Assembly: GCA_039105265.1 (NCBI GenBank)
Contig: JAPFFF010000008.1
Span: 1,302,001-1,366,000 of the forward strand
Reading direction: 5' to 3'
DNA: 64,000 bases
From: Tritrichomonas musculus
Lineage: Eukaryota; Parabasalia; Tritrichomonadida; Tritrichomonadidae
Shown here: positions 28,061 to 39,237 of the stretch, one piece after another
Layout: each line of letters opens with the position of its first letter
How positions within the stretch are numbered: the first letter of the stretch is position 1
Notes under the pieces: generated by a model
The model's database searches: none
What the model saw: the letters and a program-made list of their open reading frames with translations, nothing else
What the model was told of the DNA's origin: nothing
Made by a program: the position numbers and the translations under genes

Positions 28061-28315
28061 ATGACTGCATTAACAGAACTCTTCACAATGAATGATATGA
28101 ATAATTTGAAGTATGAACTCGCTAGACTTGTCGAATCGAAAGACTATAAGACAGTTAATACATTGTTACGTCGTAATCCTAATACATGGAAATTTAATAC
28201 TCGTAAACTTAATGAAGAGATACCATGTGATGATAGATACTTTGCTAAGAGAAAGGGTGTAATGAAATTCGAGACAAGACCTCCATATACAAAACCTAAA
28301 AAAGAAATCGCCTAG
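28061..28315 (+). CDS. 84-residue small protein, paralogue of the next ORF
   Basis: MTALTELFTMNDMNNL... contains LLRRNPNTWKFNTRKLNEEIP, which is clearly related to the sequence of the ORF at 28775. It is basic and helical in look. It is part of the repeated locus B. Function unknown. Confidence 0.45.
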   Translation: MTALTELFTMNDMNNLKYELARLVESKDYKTVNTLLRRNPNTWKFNTRKLNEEIPCDDRYFAKRKGVMKFETRPPYTKPKKEIA

Positions 28316-28350
28316 CAAAAACCAATCCGTCTACGTGGATGCGTAATGCA

Positions 28351-28391
28351 TTCGATATGCGTAAGGAAAACTCCGCAAAGCGGACCGCATA
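28351..28391. other. Nested hairpin downstream of small ORF
   Basis: TCCGC AAA GCGGA forms a 5-bp hairpin inside an outer ATGCG/CGCAT pair, 35-75 bases after the stop at 28315. It could be an mRNA 3'-end structure. This is inference from base pairing only. Confidence 0.3.
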
Positions 28392-28774
28392 AAGAGAAAC
28401 AATATGCATTCCACTATGGCTGGGGAACGTGATTTAACATGTTCATTACAGGGATTACATTTGTCGACAAATGCATATATGTTATCGATATCACAAGCAA
28501 TAGCTTACCCTGCGTAAATATTTCACCAACAGACACTAAAGCAAGTATGATACAAAATAACACAGAAAATCGGTACTGAGGAGAATCAAACTCATGCCTG
28601 CCGTTTGCATGCAAATGTCCCAAAGGGACCCGAAGCTGGGAGACATGCTTCATGACTCTACAATTGTACCAGTTAGCGCTAACATTAATATGCTTTAGAT
28701 TACATATTTAAACTGTATAATGCGAATATAGTATTGTTTTTGTGTGAGAAAAGTGTAAGTTTAATTACATAGAA

Positions 28775-29035
28775 ATGAGTAAGAGTAAGAATACAACACA
28801 AACAAGTCTAGAAGAGTTATACACAACAGACGACTTAACATTACTTAAGAGAGCGATTACCGAGTTAACTGCTAAGAGAGATTATAAAACTCTTAATACT
28901 CCGTTCCGTCGTAATCCAAATGCTAGTAAATTCGATACTAGATCCTTAAATGAAGATATACCCCAAAAGAATAAACGATTCACAAAACGTAATGGTAAGC
29001 TCTGTAACGTATCTAAAACAGTACCACAAAAGTAA
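28775..29035 (+). CDS. 86-residue small protein, paralogue of the previous ORF
   Basis: MSKSKNTTQTSLEELYTTDD... contains PFRRNPNASKFDTRSLNEDIP, matching the ORF at 28061 over about 60 residues. Tandem duplicated small ORFs are common in large DNA elements. Function unknown. Confidence 0.45.
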   Translation: MSKSKNTTQTSLEELYTTDDLTLLKRAITELTAKRDYKTLNTPFRRNPNASKFDTRSLNEDIPQKNKRFTKRNGKLCNVSKTVPQK

Positions 29036-29106
29036 AATGATGAAGAGCAGAGTGATACATATAAATCCAGATATTACGATCCAAATTCGAGATCATTTAA
29101 ATATAT

Positions 29107-29706
29107 AGATAAACCTATCGAATCATATGTCAAAGTTTATGGTTAATTTTGAGCCAAAAATATCAGAGTTTATGGTTATTTTTGATTTGTATTACTTTTA
29201 GTCAGATTTGAAAAAATTGATCAACGGCGTCACTTTTTTGGTGGCTCGTTGTTAACGTTAACTTCGTTATTTCAACATCAACGATCAACGATAAGTGTTT
29301 CGTTGAAATTGATCGTCCCAAAAAATGGCACTTTTTTATTTCTATCGTCGTTGATTTAAAATTAAATTACCATTTCTGTAACATATATATATTTGGTATT
29401 TATAAAGATATGATAATGATATTTACTAATATTTTCAAAATAATAATGCTTCATTAAATCATACCAAATATAAATTGAATCGATAAAGTTTTTTTCAGAA
29501 AAAGTTGTCTCTCAACAAAATTCAACTTTTCAATAAGCATAAATTTAAGTTAATTCATTGATTCAACATTATTTCAACGTTAACATGTCGTTATGACCAA
29601 ATTGAAACGGTTATAATCAATGGCCTTAATGTCGTTGACGTTGACATTCAATTCAACGATATAACATTTTGTTCAACGATTTTTACGTCAACGTTGGCCA
29701 ACCCTG
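29107..29706. mobile_element. Right end of a CAACG-rich hAT-like MITE
   Basis: The stretch is filled with CAACG and CGTTG words in both orientations and ends GTTGGCCAACCCTG at about 29693-29706. Read inward this is CAGGGTTGGCCAACG, a typical hAT-type terminus. A matching left end and an 8-bp duplication were not found, so it is a truncated or strongly diverged copy. Confidence 0.5.
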
Positions 29707-30009
29707 AGTGCTATGGATTTATTGAAATGGTATGGATAAAAGGTATGTTTAAATGAGCACTGCTCTGGTGATGTGACCAGAGCAATATCTCAAAAAGTTT
29801 TATTGAAAAAGTTAATTGAAAAAATAAACGTGCTCTTCAAAAAAATAAACGTATTATTCAAAAAAAAAAAAAAAAGGGAAATCGTAATTGCCCGCATAAA
29901 AAAGGTCAATTTTGGCCTTAAAACCGTTGTCAAATGAAAATGGAAGAATGACTTTTTGATTTATTTGGCTAATTATTCTCTGAAAATAATAATAAAATTA
30001 CTAATTTAC

Positions 30010-30119
30010 GAAATCTTCCTCAGATATTTGCAAAATATTCTCCAGATAATTGCGAAATCTTCACCAGATAATTACAAAATCTTCCTCAGATAGTTGCGAA
30101 ATCTTCCCCAGATAGTTGC
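30010..30119. repeat. 22-bp tandem repeats, five copies
   Basis: Five adjacent units of the form GAAATCTTCCTCAGATAGTTGC with few differences, followed by a degenerate sixth and an inverted GAGGAAGATTTCGC. Confidence 0.8.
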
Positions 30120-30783
30120 GAAATCATTTTCAGAGGAAGATTTCGCAAAATTCAATCTTTATTTGTTTTGATTTCTGTTGATCGGGTTCCAAATTTTCAA
30201 AGCTTCAGAAAATTCAATCTTTATTTGTTTAATTTCTGATATAGTAAAAAAACAATAAATAAATAATATTGATTACAATACTGCAATAAAATGAATTAAA
30301 ACAAACAAAAGAAGCATTGGTACTAATTGACGTAATTAGAGCTCGGAGAAAAAGGGATTTCCTTTTTGAAAATAAAGAATTATATTTATAAAACATATTT
30401 ATTTTGATGTGTATAAGTTATATCTGAAAGCATACACTTTTTCGAAAAAAATTTGTTTTTTTAAAAAAAAGTGACTTTTTTATAAAAAGGTTTATTTTTG
30501 AATATTTTTTTTTTATAAAAAAAAAGCTTCTTTGCGAAAAGCTTTTGTGTGTGCAAAAAGTAAAATCATATCAATAAGTTTCGATCATTTCAAATAAAAA
30601 ATTTAATTAAAATCATAAATTCCTTTCGAAATATAAATTGATAGAGAAAATTTAGTTAACAAGAATTTCAAAGAATTATTTAATAAAAACATATATTTAG
30701 ATATTATTCAAATCATAAAGAATGATATTTGATGTATAAATTATAAAGTACTCGTAATCATTGCTTATGATCAAACTATATTC

Positions 30784-32164
30784 AGAGGTGCGGACAGGGT
30801 GAAGTGATTTAGATTCGCACCAAAATTTGTATATATTAATTATTTTTTATGAGCATTATAATGATATAATTTTTTTTTTATTTTCGTCCACGGGGCCGAC
30901 TTGTGGCGATATATGATTTTTTTTCTGAGGTAGAAAAATATAAACCACTGAAAAAAATATAAAAATATGTAAACTATAGAAATGATGTAATTAAGAGAAA
31001 AATCTATTATTTAGAAGAAAAAAAGTAATAAAAACATGATAAAAATCATTTTTATACTATTTAAAAAAATGTGTCTCGTTTGTTATTATTTAATTATTAA
31101 TGTATGATGTAGTTTCCACTTAAAATGGTCCAAAAAAAAATTGAGAAAATGAAAATGGGCCAAATTTAATAAAAAAAAGTATTTTAAAATTATATTATTA
31201 ATATATAATTGTTATATATATTATATATATCATATAATAATTATAATATAATAAAATAATAAATTAAATATTAAGATATGAATTTAAATGCAACGACTCT
31301 CAATTATTATTTACTATATTCTCAATTTTTTTCTCGAAGATTTTTTTATTCAAAAATTATGAAAAATGAATTAATGAAAAAAAACTATCTACATTTGATT
31401 TAAATTTTAATTAAACTTCAAAATATATAAAGAAAATTATTTATTTCATTTCTCTCAAATTAACATTTTATGAAAAGCGCTTTGAAATTATAATTGTTCA
31501 ATATTTAGAATATACAGTTATATAAAGTTTATTAATTGTTTATATTTATTTTAAATATTTTTATAGTATATATAATATTATTAAAAGTTATATAATCTAT
31601 GATATACATATAAATATAAAAAGATATTTGCTTAATATTTTAATAAAAATTTCTTATTGAAAAAAAATCGTTATTAATGTTTATGATTTTAAAATTGATT
31701 TTTGCAGCTCAGCCCCCTGAATCAAATTAAACTAAATTTAGCATATCTTTATTAAATTAAATGTACAATATTTAAATGTGATTATAATCTAAATAAATTC
31801 TTTATTTATTTAGATATTTCCAAAAAATATGTAAAAATTCATTAAAATGAACTTTTTAACAAAATATGAAATATTTATAAAATAACAAAATGCATAATTA
31901 ATCATTAATTTCCAATATATATAATAATTAATCATTATAAATTCAATCCATCCATCAGGTGGCTGGATTGGGTTATTTTCATAGGATACTTGTTTGCGTT
32001 ATTATAACTTATATAATTGATATTTTAAAACATTTAAATAATAAATATATAATATAAGTGCACTAGAATATAATATAAAAATGTTATTTAGTAATTATTA
32101 ATACATAAAAAGATATACATATTTTTATAAACGTTAAAAATGTAAAGTAGGTGTCCGCACCTCT
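30784..32164. mobile_element. Nested TIR element, 8-bp TSD, non-coding
   Basis: The 13-bp inverted ends AGAGGTGCGGACA and TGTCCGCACCTCT are flanked by a perfect 8-bp duplication CTATATTC (30776-30783 and 32165-32172). Length is 1381 bp, and no ORF is present. The 8-bp duplication with TA at its centre and the AGAGGTG-type end fit the hAT (Buster-like) superfamily. The left end also folds on itself (GGTGCG...CGCACC within 35 bases). Confidence 0.75.
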
Positions 32165-34638
32165 CTATATTCAAAATTTGAAGCATTCTAATGATATAGA
32201 AAATATCATTTGCTTCATTAAGCTGTGAGGCACTTTCCAATCTTGTTAAATGATGCTTTTGATGCAGACAGTTTAAATCGGGAATGAAAATAATAGTTTT
32301 GTCCTCAAAATGTAGTTTTTTCCACCAATTATAACGTTTTTTTTAATATGAATAACGTATTCAAAAATCAAAATCAAATAATATATTTATAAGATCTTGT
32401 TTTTTTAAAAAGAAAATCTATATTAAAAAAAATTGTTCATATAAAAAAGACTTGGCGTTTTGAAAAAAGAAAATTATTTCGCAAAAAAAAGATCATTTTA
32501 AGAAGTATTTTTCATTTTAAAAAGAAAACAAATTTTTTAAATGAAAAAATTATTTCACAAAAAAATTTTTTTACAGACAAACCTTTTTCTTTTCGAAAAA
32601 AAATGGATTTTTAAAACATATGGATCTTAATGATATGTAAAAGTTTTGTAAATATGGAAATTCCTTTTTCGCCGATCTCTATTGTCTCGATTTTATAAAT
32701 AAAATGTTTATATTAGTGGACTTCGTAAATAACTTTTTTTTCAAGAAAAAAACACTTTTTCTTAAAAAAGTTCACTTTTTCATAATATAACAATTTTTTT
32801 TCCGAAAAAGTATGTTTTTCTTGAATAAATCATATTTACCGTAAAAGCTATTTTTTCATAAAAAAAGGTATTTTTTCTCGATATCCAGAATTATTTTCAA
32901 AAAATCCTTTTTAACCAAAAATAATATTCTGCCGAAAGAACAATTTGGATCAGGTGGAGAACAATGAAACAACTTTAGCTGGGATTTGTTCCATTTGCGT
33001 AAATTGATATTTTATTTGGTAAAACATCTATTTGGTATCTAAAGATATGAAGAAAAGAATCAAAGAGGTAAAATGTAATACGTTAAATTAAAATTTTAAA
33101 CTTTTTCAAAATATTTCTCTCAATTTTTTGAGATTTTCAAAGATTGATATCTCCAAATATTAAAGCTATATCCATTTTTTTAATGCTAATATTTTTATAT
33201 TTTTTGAATATATAAAATTTTATTTAATATTTAAAATCGATTTATGAGAAAATGAATTTCCGAAAAACAAGCTTTTTCGGAAAAAACTCAGTTTTATAGA
33301 AAAAGTTTGTTTTATTATAAAAAAGCATTTTTTTCCCCAAATCATAAAGAAATCTCAAATAAGTTAGTTTTTTTCATATGAATTTTTATTCTAAAAAAAC
33401 AAACTTTTGTATAATAAAACTGACTTTTTCTCTAAAAAAAGAGTTTATTAAGCACATCCCTATTATAAACATTAATCTCTAAAATAAGTTTAAAAAGTTT
33501 ATGTATTAAAACTGAGTATATCATATAATAATAACAAAATATCTTTAAACTTTTTTTGTAATAAGATATCTTTATATTTATGTCTTCAAATTAAAAACAA
33601 AAATAACAAAAACAATTACATTTTATTCATGCAAACTGTTATATTTCTAAAATTCGAACCAATTTTTTTTTTTTTTTAAAAAAAAAAATTTAGCCCAAAA
33701 TTGAAAAATATATAACCGTCGCTATCCTTTCCAAATTGACCTACTTTAGCTAATTAATTGAGCTTAGATTTTTAATTTCTCCTAAATAATTACAATCATT
33801 ACATTAGTTTTGTTTTCTAAAATTCTTATAAACTAAACTATAGGGTAAATCATAAACTAATTATATCAAATCTTTTCATCTCCATAGTTATTGAACGGTT
33901 CTAATGAATTTAAATTATTAAAAAATATCATTATTTTACAAATATTTAATCTTAGAATATAATACATTTATATTATTTTAAGATAAAAGAGAAATAAATC
34001 TAATAAAATACAAAATATCTTCATTTCAGTTTAAAATCATTTTAACAAATATAATTTTTCATAATAAATGATGTAGGAGCAATTTATATAAAAAAGGTTT
34101 CTTGTTATTAAATAAATATGAAAGGGGAAAAAGAATTATTTTTGACTCTTATACCTGATTTAGATCATTATTTTATTATTTATCTCAAAGTCTAATTATT
34201 ACAACAAATACTGATCATATTCAAAAATAAAACATAATTAAATAGATTCAACAAAATTTAAAATTATAAAACTTGCTTTTATTAAACTAAAGAATATTAG
34301 TATTCAAATCTTGATTGCAAAGGTGAAAAATTAACCATTTAATGTATAACTATCTACTGCTATGCAAAATAAATAAAAGTGTCTAAAAATGTTGTTAAGG
34401 AACTTAAAAACTAACTTAGTGTATAAAAAAAGATAAATTGTATTTTGAGCACTTCACAGAAACAAGATTAAGTAAAAACTCTCGAGAATGTTGAATATCT
34501 CTATCTTGTTTTAATCTTGTTTTTTTTAAAAAAATAAGCAATGGTCAATTTTAAATATTTTGACCATTGCTTTTTGAGATACTGCTCTGGTCACATCACC
34601 AGAGCAGTGCTCAAAATACAATTTATCTATGGATAAAA

Positions 34639-35359
34639 TGAAAGCACGTTATAAATGAAATAGTTCAGTTAATTTATTTACCAATTTATATATTTAATAA
34701 TCATAATATTTATATTTAGGAGCTGCTTATCATTCATTCTTTATCTCATAGAGCTGCATTATTAACTGGTCTATATAATACCCCTTTGCCTTTGGAGGTT
34801 AAGGCTGATACTGAATATATAATAAAAGAAATAATAATATTAAATCATACTAAGTTATATCTAGTATCACTACAAGGTAATGCCATATACTCGAATATTT
34901 TTGGCGTAATTTAGAAAGATATGCCTCTTTTTTTGGAATAAGAAATTCTTCATGTAATTCGAAACGCTTAATTGCATCTCAGCTCTTCCGGTTTCTACGT
35001 TTAAACATAACGGATTTGTGTTGTATAATTTTTTTCGAAAAAAGTATGATAATTGCTTTGTTTAGCTTTCAAGATTCATCCATTGTTTTTTATAAAAATT
35101 TGAGAGGTTATTTGTCTGGTCCGAATTATCGAATCCAGTTTACGAATTTTGAAATCCAGTTTATAATGAAAAAATTGCATTTATAAAATTCTAAGAATTT
35201 TTCCTTTAAGCAAAGACTCAATTGAAGGGTTTGTTTCCTTTAACTAGATGCTGTAATTCTTTATATGTGAATAGGAAAATATTGAGGATTTGACATGAGA
35301 TTCTTTACACTAAAAATAAAATTCTTTTCAATTATTCACTTTTTGATGGTTATTCCTTC
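34639..35359. other. Spacer between two transposons
   Basis: About 720 bases. It holds one open, protein-like frame without ATG at 34720-34914 (ELLIIHSLSHRAALLTGLYN...), probably a fragment of an older gene. The rest is AT-rich. Confidence 0.35.
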
Positions 35360-36260
35360 AATTTTCTTGTAGTTTATGGCCTCTACTTTTTGAGAAAAAA
35401 TAGAGGTATTCCAACGAAAGCAAATAAACGGTCGTCTTAAGAAAAAGTATTATTAAAAAGCAAGAATATCTTTATAATAATTGGACTAATATTATATTTT
35501 TTATTTTATATGAGTATAATTAATTATTTATAAACAATATTTATGTTAAAAATAATACTTTTTTCTTGAATTAAATAGATTGTTAAATATCCAAGAGGTT
35601 GGAGTAAGTACACATTTTTCTCTAATTGGATGCAAATATAAATTGATAAAGCAATGGCATATTTCATTTTTTTAAAAAAAATTGCAATTTTGAGCTTAAT
35701 TTTTTGGTCCAAAAGAAAAATCAGATATTTTGGGGAATTAAATTTCATATAGAAATATTTTGACAATTGATTCGCATTTAATATAATTTTTTTATCTTAA
35801 GAGTAAATTATTTTTTTAAAATAATTTTTTTTTTGCTGAGATATTGTAAGATAAATATTCTAGATTATTTGAATTGAATAAAAACAAAATTGAATTAGAG
35901 TATTTGAATTATTAAATGCACTAATCAATACTTTGATTACCTATTTCAATATTTCAGATACTCTCATTCAATAATATTCGCACCAACCATTTTTAATTTA
36001 ATTTTTGAATGAATTAATAGTAAAAAGTTGTTATTAAAAATATGAATATATTATTGGAGCATAGTTTACAAATAAATATTTATTCATAAAAAAATAAATA
36101 TATAAAAGGAAATTAATAAATGAATAGTTATTTGAACTGTAAATTTTAAAAATAAAAAGATATTGCCATAATTTATTATTTGTGCTTCATATAACATTAC
36201 ATTCATTCGATCATTTATTACAATTATTTTTTTCTTTTGCGATTATTATTACAAATAAAA

Positions 36261-37037
36261 ATGACAAAGACAGAAACTTCAAACCATTTATTGTTTATTA
36301 CAAATATTAATTACGACCAAAAAGTTGATATGTTTTATAGTTACCTATCAAATTTCGGACAAATTTCTATTTATCAGCATTTAATTAACAAGGGATCATG
36401 TTTCGTATGTTATTATGACTTTAGATGCGCTAAAAAAGCTTTTGATGAAATTTGTTTAAGATATCAAAGATTAATGCCACAATACGCTTGGACAGATATT
36501 TTTCCAATTGAAGATATATCTTCTTCCTTACTGATTTCTAATAAAAATGGAGATGTTATAAATGTTACTAATGTTTTTAATATTTTTCAAAAATTTGGCG
36601 AAATATCTTCATTCAATTTAAGCGATAATAAATTATTTATTAAAATTCAATATTTTGATACAAGATCTTCAAGTAAAGCTAAGAACAATACTTTAGAAAA
36701 ATACAATATAATTATTATTAAACCATCTGATAATCCAAATGGTTTTTCTTATTCTCAAAACACGTTATCAATTTTAAATTATGAAAAATTATTTCAATTT
36801 GAAAAGCAAAAAAATTTTGAAATAACATCTTCTAATCAAGATTTGTTAACAATTAATCAAAAACTAGAAAATGAAATTTCTTTTTTAAAAGAAAAAATTG
36901 AAGAGCAAAAACAATCAATAAACAACAAAAAAGAGTATAATTTACTAAAAAAAATAGAATATGAGCATAAATATAGCAATGCAATTAGGACTTTGAAATC
37001 CTTTCAAAAAAGTGACAAAGGAAAAAAAAATGTTTAA
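36261..37037 (+). CDS. RRM-like N-terminal part of the transposase
   Basis: From the ATG at 36261 (AAAAATGACAAAG) the product reads HLLFITNINYDQKV...FGQISIY...GSCFVCYYDFRCAKKAF, the beta-alpha-beta layout of an RNA-recognition motif. A second similar unit follows (SLLISNKNGDVIN...FGEISSFN...LFIKIQYFD). A lysine/glutamate-rich coiled coil covers about 190-255. The frame ends just after a run of nine A (37022-37030). The other frame, which holds the catalytic part, is open through this same run and onward, so both are probably one protein. P-type transposases normally carry a THAP finger in this position. Confidence 0.65.
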   Translation: MTKTETSNHLLFITNINYDQKVDMFYSYLSNFGQISIYQHLINKGSCFVCYYDFRCAKKAFDEICLRYQRLMPQYAWTDIFPIEDISSSLLISNKNGDVINVTNVFNIFQKFGEISSFNLSDNKLFIKIQYFDTRSSSKAKNNTLEKYNIIIIKPSDNPNGFSYSQNTLSILNYEKLFQFEKQKNFEITSSNQDLLTINQKLENEISFLKEKIEEQKQSINNKKEYNLLKKIEYEHKYSNAIRTLKSFQKSDKGKKNV

Positions 37038-37108
37038 ATAGCAATGATATAAATGATGATGAGCTGAGTAGAGAAAGATACAGAAGTGAAGAACACATAA
37101 ATGCCGTT

Positions 37109-38710
37109 GTGCCAAATGACTTTATGTCAAATGAAGTTATTTTATCAGAATTGAATGAGCTCTCAAAAATTGAACCAAATTTAAGACGTTATTCAGAAAA
37201 TATTTACGACTATGCATTATCATTATACTTATATTCGGCCAAATGTTATCGTTTCATACTTCAAACATTTCCGTTTCCGTGTGTTTCATCTCTATACAAT
37301 CATTTTGCAGTTGATATGAATAAGAATAAAAATTACATTTGCTCAAAAAGATATGCCAAATTTTTAATTGAATCTTATAAAGAAATATTTAATATAGAAG
37401 ATGAGTTTCCTATTATTATTGGAGGCGACGCAACGGTGGCTTCAGCAAATCCAATGTATAGATCAGTAACAGCCGATCGTCACGTTTATTTGTATCAAAT
37501 GCAAGTTCTTTTTCCAAGTATTCTAGTGTTACCTCTCTATCTGAAATTGCATACAAAATCAAATTTTACAGTAGAAAACTTGACAGATATGAAGTATTTA
37601 CAATTAATCATTGAAGAATTAAATCTCATATGCCTTGCTTTTTCCACTGATGGGGACTCTGGAACTGATGGATATCACAAGGATGTATTTGATAGTTATG
37701 AAGTATTGACAAATGAAGAAAATGAATTAATAGCTGAGCCTCGTCCCGGACATCCAATATTGGATCTAAGTCATCTTTTAAAAACACAGCGTGCACGCTT
37801 TTTCAGACAGGATTTGGCCTTATCGCCAAATTCACCTGTATTCAAAAATAAATTAATTCAAAAGTTGGTTAAAAGAGGTCGTTGTTTCACCGAAATGAAT
37901 GAAGCAATAAGATTTGTTGATGAGTATGCTTTCGACTTCTTCTCACCATTATCTTTATTGGAGGTTATTCACATTGCACTGATAATAACCTTTGGTTATT
38001 ATCTATTACCTTTCACTCTCTGGCAAAGTGCAATCAGATATAGAAATCTTTCAAATAAGCAAAGAATCCAAATACTTACTTTAACATTCCTTATTTTTAA
38101 ATATGAATATGAAAATTTTCATACAAAAGATCCGGAATCTCATTTTTATGAGGAAAACGTTCAAAATTGCAACATATTGTCATTTTGGACAAAAATGTCA
38201 CTTATAAAATATATGAATACATTAATAGTTGACATTTACGCTATAAAAAAATATGGTGTTAAGTATTTAATTGCCACTAATAGACTTGGAAATTATACTG
38301 TTGAAAAAACTTTTTGTAATACTCGTTCATATATGAACAAAGACATCGATGAAACGCTTTTTACCAATGCTCTTGTCCATGATGTTCTTCGCAAAGAGGT
38401 AAACGAAATACTTGAATTAAAAAACACAGCGAAACATCCAAATGAAAAAGGTGGAGTCATAATTTCACAATCAACGATAGAAACTTTCAGTTTTGATTCA
38501 AAAGAAGTTGAAAAAGAAATACAATACCTTAGAAATGCTGCACATTCTTCCGATTTTGTTCTCAGTTTAAATGATATACCAAATCTAAAAACATTGATGA
38601 TAGATCTTTCCAAAGACCCAAATGCAAAAGACTTAATACCAAATAATCAATCACCAACAGCTTCAAAGCAAATTCTTATGAGATGGGATATTCCTATTAA
38701 TACTTATTAA
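37109..38710 (+). CDS. Catalytic part of P/THAP9-like DDE transposase
   Basis: The 533-codon frame has no need of a start of its own: it is open back through the A-run at 37022-37030, where it overlaps the RRM-like frame. The first ATG is at 37124. Candidate catalytic acids are in IIIGGDATVASANP and AFSTDGDSGTDGYH. ILDLSHLLKTQRARFF resembles the D..HLLK..R signature of P-element/THAP9 transposases. The C-terminus is helical. Length fits the RNase-H domain plus insertion of that family. Whether the frame change is a sequencing error, a mutation or programmed slippage cannot be told from one copy. Confidence 0.6.
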   Translation: MPNDFMSNEVILSELNELSKIEPNLRRYSENIYDYALSLYLYSAKCYRFILQTFPFPCVSSLYNHFAVDMNKNKNYICSKRYAKFLIESYKEIFNIEDEFPIIIGGDATVASANPMYRSVTADRHVYLYQMQVLFPSILVLPLYLKLHTKSNFTVENLTDMKYLQLIIEELNLICLAFSTDGDSGTDGYHKDVFDSYEVLTNEENELIAEPRPGHPILDLSHLLKTQRARFFRQDLALSPNSPVFKNKLIQKLVKRGRCFTEMNEAIRFVDEYAFDFFSPLSLLEVIHIALIITFGYYLLPFTLWQSAIRYRNLSNKQRIQILTLTFLIFKYEYENFHTKDPESHFYEENVQNCNILSFWTKMSLIKYMNTLIVDIYAIKKYGVKYLIATNRLGNYTVEKTFCNTRSYMNKDIDETLFTNALVHDVLRKEVNEILELKNTAKHPNEKGGVIISQSTIETFSFDSKEVEKEIQYLRNAAHSSDFVLSLNDIPNLKTLMIDLSKDPNAKDLIPNNQSPTASKQILMRWDIPINTY

Positions 38711-39237
38711 ATAAATTATAATATTAATATTGATTTTATTAATTATTAAACAAAATATTTTTATTTTTTTTCAAAAGTATAGAAAAAAATATAAACTATT
38801 CAAAAAAATATTTGGCTCTGAAATATTAAAACATATTTATCTTATTTAAAAATGTATAAAAAAGCTAGTGCTTTTTAAATAAAATATTAAATTAGTAATT
38901 AATTATTATTATAATACCTAAAATGCTTTTTAATCAGTATTCATAGCTGGAATACCTCTGAAAAAATAAAAAAATTGTGTTGCTTCTGATGATGTCGCGT
39001 GATTAACACCGAAGTTCATTAAGCATATATCAGCTTCTTTTGAACATAAATTGCAGATTTTGAACGAATCCTGTTGCACAACTAGTTCAACCCAAAATTT
39101 TTTTTAAGCAATTTTTTAAAATATTTTTTCTGAATTTTTTTTAGTCCTTTTCAATTTTTTTACTCTTTCTCAAAAGTAGTACCATAAACTACAGAAATGG
39201 AAGAGATATCAATCAAAAAGTGAAATTGAAAAAAATT

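Larger units (their letters stand above)
27507..29107 (+). mobile_element. Possible virus-like element remains, locus B
   Basis: Four plus-strand coding pieces lie in a row: a 5' piece whose start MSEYFKYYDDF matches the ORF at 1255, a D/T-rich piece ending YKLVKK near 28021, and two related small ORFs at 28061 and 28775. This is a relative of locus A at 1255-3053. The family is uncertain: Polinton/Maverick-like or another large DNA element. It looks broken in several places. No capsid, polymerase or integrase is visible. Confidence 0.35.
29742..34627. mobile_element. Large non-coding TIR element (about 4.9 kb), 11-bp TSD
   Basis: The ends share a 40-bp inverted repeat: TGAGCACTGCTCTGGTGATG near 29754 and CATCACCAGAGCAGTGCTCA near 34596, each with an internal TGCTCTGG/CCAGAGCA palindrome. 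An 11-bp direct repeat TATGGATAAAA lies at 29731-29741 and 34628-34638. The interior has no ORF; it is AT-rich with many A/T homopolymer runs, 22-bp tandem repeats and a nested smaller element. The duplication length suggests a MULE-type non-autonomous element. The exact ends are less certain than the inverted repeat. Confidence 0.7.

Noticed and set aside
28563-28672. Functional tRNA gene
   Set aside because: Acceptor pairs only over 5 of 7 positions and the anticodon arm is not canonical; reported as structure, not as a tRNA.
35524-35766. 80-codon minus-strand frame inside the P-like element
   Set aside because: AT-rich, antisense to the transposase, and without domain.
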